A DNA stretch of 64,000 bases from Sphaerochaeta halotolerans (GTDB lineage Bacteria > Spirochaetota > Spirochaetia > Sphaerochaetales > Sphaerochaetaceae): assembly GCF_003429665.1 (NCBI RefSeq), contig NZ_QUWK01000005.1:1-64000 (forward strand). The letters are read 5' to 3'. The translations under genes and the position numbers were made by a program. Below, piece after piece: positions 63,568-64,000 of the stretch. The notes under the pieces are model-generated. The model worked only from the letters and a program-made list of their open reading frames with translations. It ran no database searches and was not told where the DNA came from. The first letter of the stretch is position 1; each line of letters starts with the position of its first letter.

Positions 63568-63665
63568 GAAAAGCTTACTTTTACTTGTTTCTTTTAAGAA
63601 TATTTATTTCTTTTTGTTATAATTACTTATAAGTGTTCTATACTACCAACACAAAGGGAGTTTCA

Positions 63666-64000
63666 ATGGAACAAAAAGAAAAAATAGTAAAAATTGCAAA
63701 GAGCGTAGGCATTTTCCTTCTTGGAGCATTATTGGTGTATGCCATCATGAGTTTCACCGTGGTCAACAACCTCAAAGCTGATAACGTAGAGCTTGCTAAG
63801 GCACTTGATACATCAAGATATGAAGCACCAAGACTGCTTGAGGATGCTAAAGCACAATCAGAGAGTGGCAATTACAGCAAAGCTAAATTGACACTTACGA
63901 CATTGTTCGAAAACCAACCAGGCTCTCAAGAAGCTGCTGAGGGAAGAGCACTGCTCATGACCATTGAGGATGAAGAGCTGGCTGCCAATAACAGATGGGA
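63666..64000 (+). CDS. membrane-anchored TPR-like protein (partial)
   Basis: Open from the ATG at 63666, behind AAAGGGAG, to the right edge (111 codons). A transmembrane helix at residues 14-34 is followed by an outward helical region with ARLLEDAKAQSESGNYSKAKLTLTTL-type repeats, like the start of a TPR protein. The rest is outside the window, so no function is given. Confidence 0.75.
   Translation, partial: MEQKEKIVKIAKSVGIFLLGALLVYAIMSFTVVNNLKADNVELAKALDTSRYEAPRLLEDAKAQSESGNYSKAKLTLTTLFENQPGSQEAAEGRALLMTIEDEELAANNRW

Larger units (their letters stand above)
63221..63665. other. non-coding gap with yjbQ relic and two stem-loops
   Basis: No intact gene in about 440 bases. It contains the duplicated yjbQ 3' end and two perfect stem-loops. 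A possible promoter for the next gene is TTGTTA (63615-63620) with TATACT (63639-63644), spacing 18. Confidence 0.5.

Noticed and set aside
1-64000. CRISPR array
   Set aside because: No regularly spaced repeats with unique spacers were seen, and no cas genes; the Cas4-like nuclease at 5391 belongs to a phage recombination operon.

Overview
The window looks like a piece of a spirochaete chromosome. An anaerobic Sphaerochaeta-like host fits best, but this is inferred from the mix of recognised families (NAD-linked [FeFe] hydrogenase, carbohydrate enzymes, lipoproteins, YhaN/SbcD pair) and is not proven by any marker gene. Two blocks of host DNA flank one integrated mobile island.

Left flank (1-4372): an overlapping pair of DUF262 (GmrSD/ParB-like) genes, the second running off the left edge, then a decayed IS630 transposase. 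At 4373-4421 lies a displaced copy of the 3' part of a tRNA-Val gene with its old terminator.

Island (about 4373-30576, 26 kb): it sits in the 3' end of tRNA-Val(CAC) (30532-30603, minus strand). A 49-base core is repeated at both ends, and a tandem TCTTCACAA motif lies just inside each end. From right to left it holds a tyrosine integrase, an AlpA-like excisionase, a small gene split by an intact IS1595 element, a replication initiator and a DnaB-like helicase. A defence block follows: a four-domain DUF262 protein, an hsdM remnant, then a methyltransferase / helicase / GIY-YIG operon. Next come a LAGLIDADG intein gene with a damaged C-terminal splice junction, a terminase small-subunit remnant, a DUF2971-like gene, a lipoprotein and other small genes, and a ribbon-helix-helix (RHH) regulator. 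Divergent from the regulator is a roughly 640-nt highly structured RNA that runs into a recombination operon (SSB-like, RadC, PD-(D/E)XK nuclease, ERF annealase). No capsid, tail or conjugation genes were seen, so the island is best read as phage-derived or satellite-like.

Right flank (30604-64000): a lactonase; a GntR-controlled ABC exporter; a diaminobutyrate aminotransferase/decarboxylase pair; a YczE-like membrane protein; two glycosidases; an MscS channel; a four-gene RND efflux operon ending in a PII-like protein; a cyclic-nucleotide-binding protein; an MFS transporter; an IS3/rhuM gene graveyard; a TPR lipoprotein; a YhaN/SbcD-like operon; the three-gene electron-bifurcating-type hydrogenase; YjbQ; a BrnT/BrnA toxin-antitoxin pair flanked by a duplicated piece of yjbQ; and the start of a membrane-anchored protein cut by the right edge.
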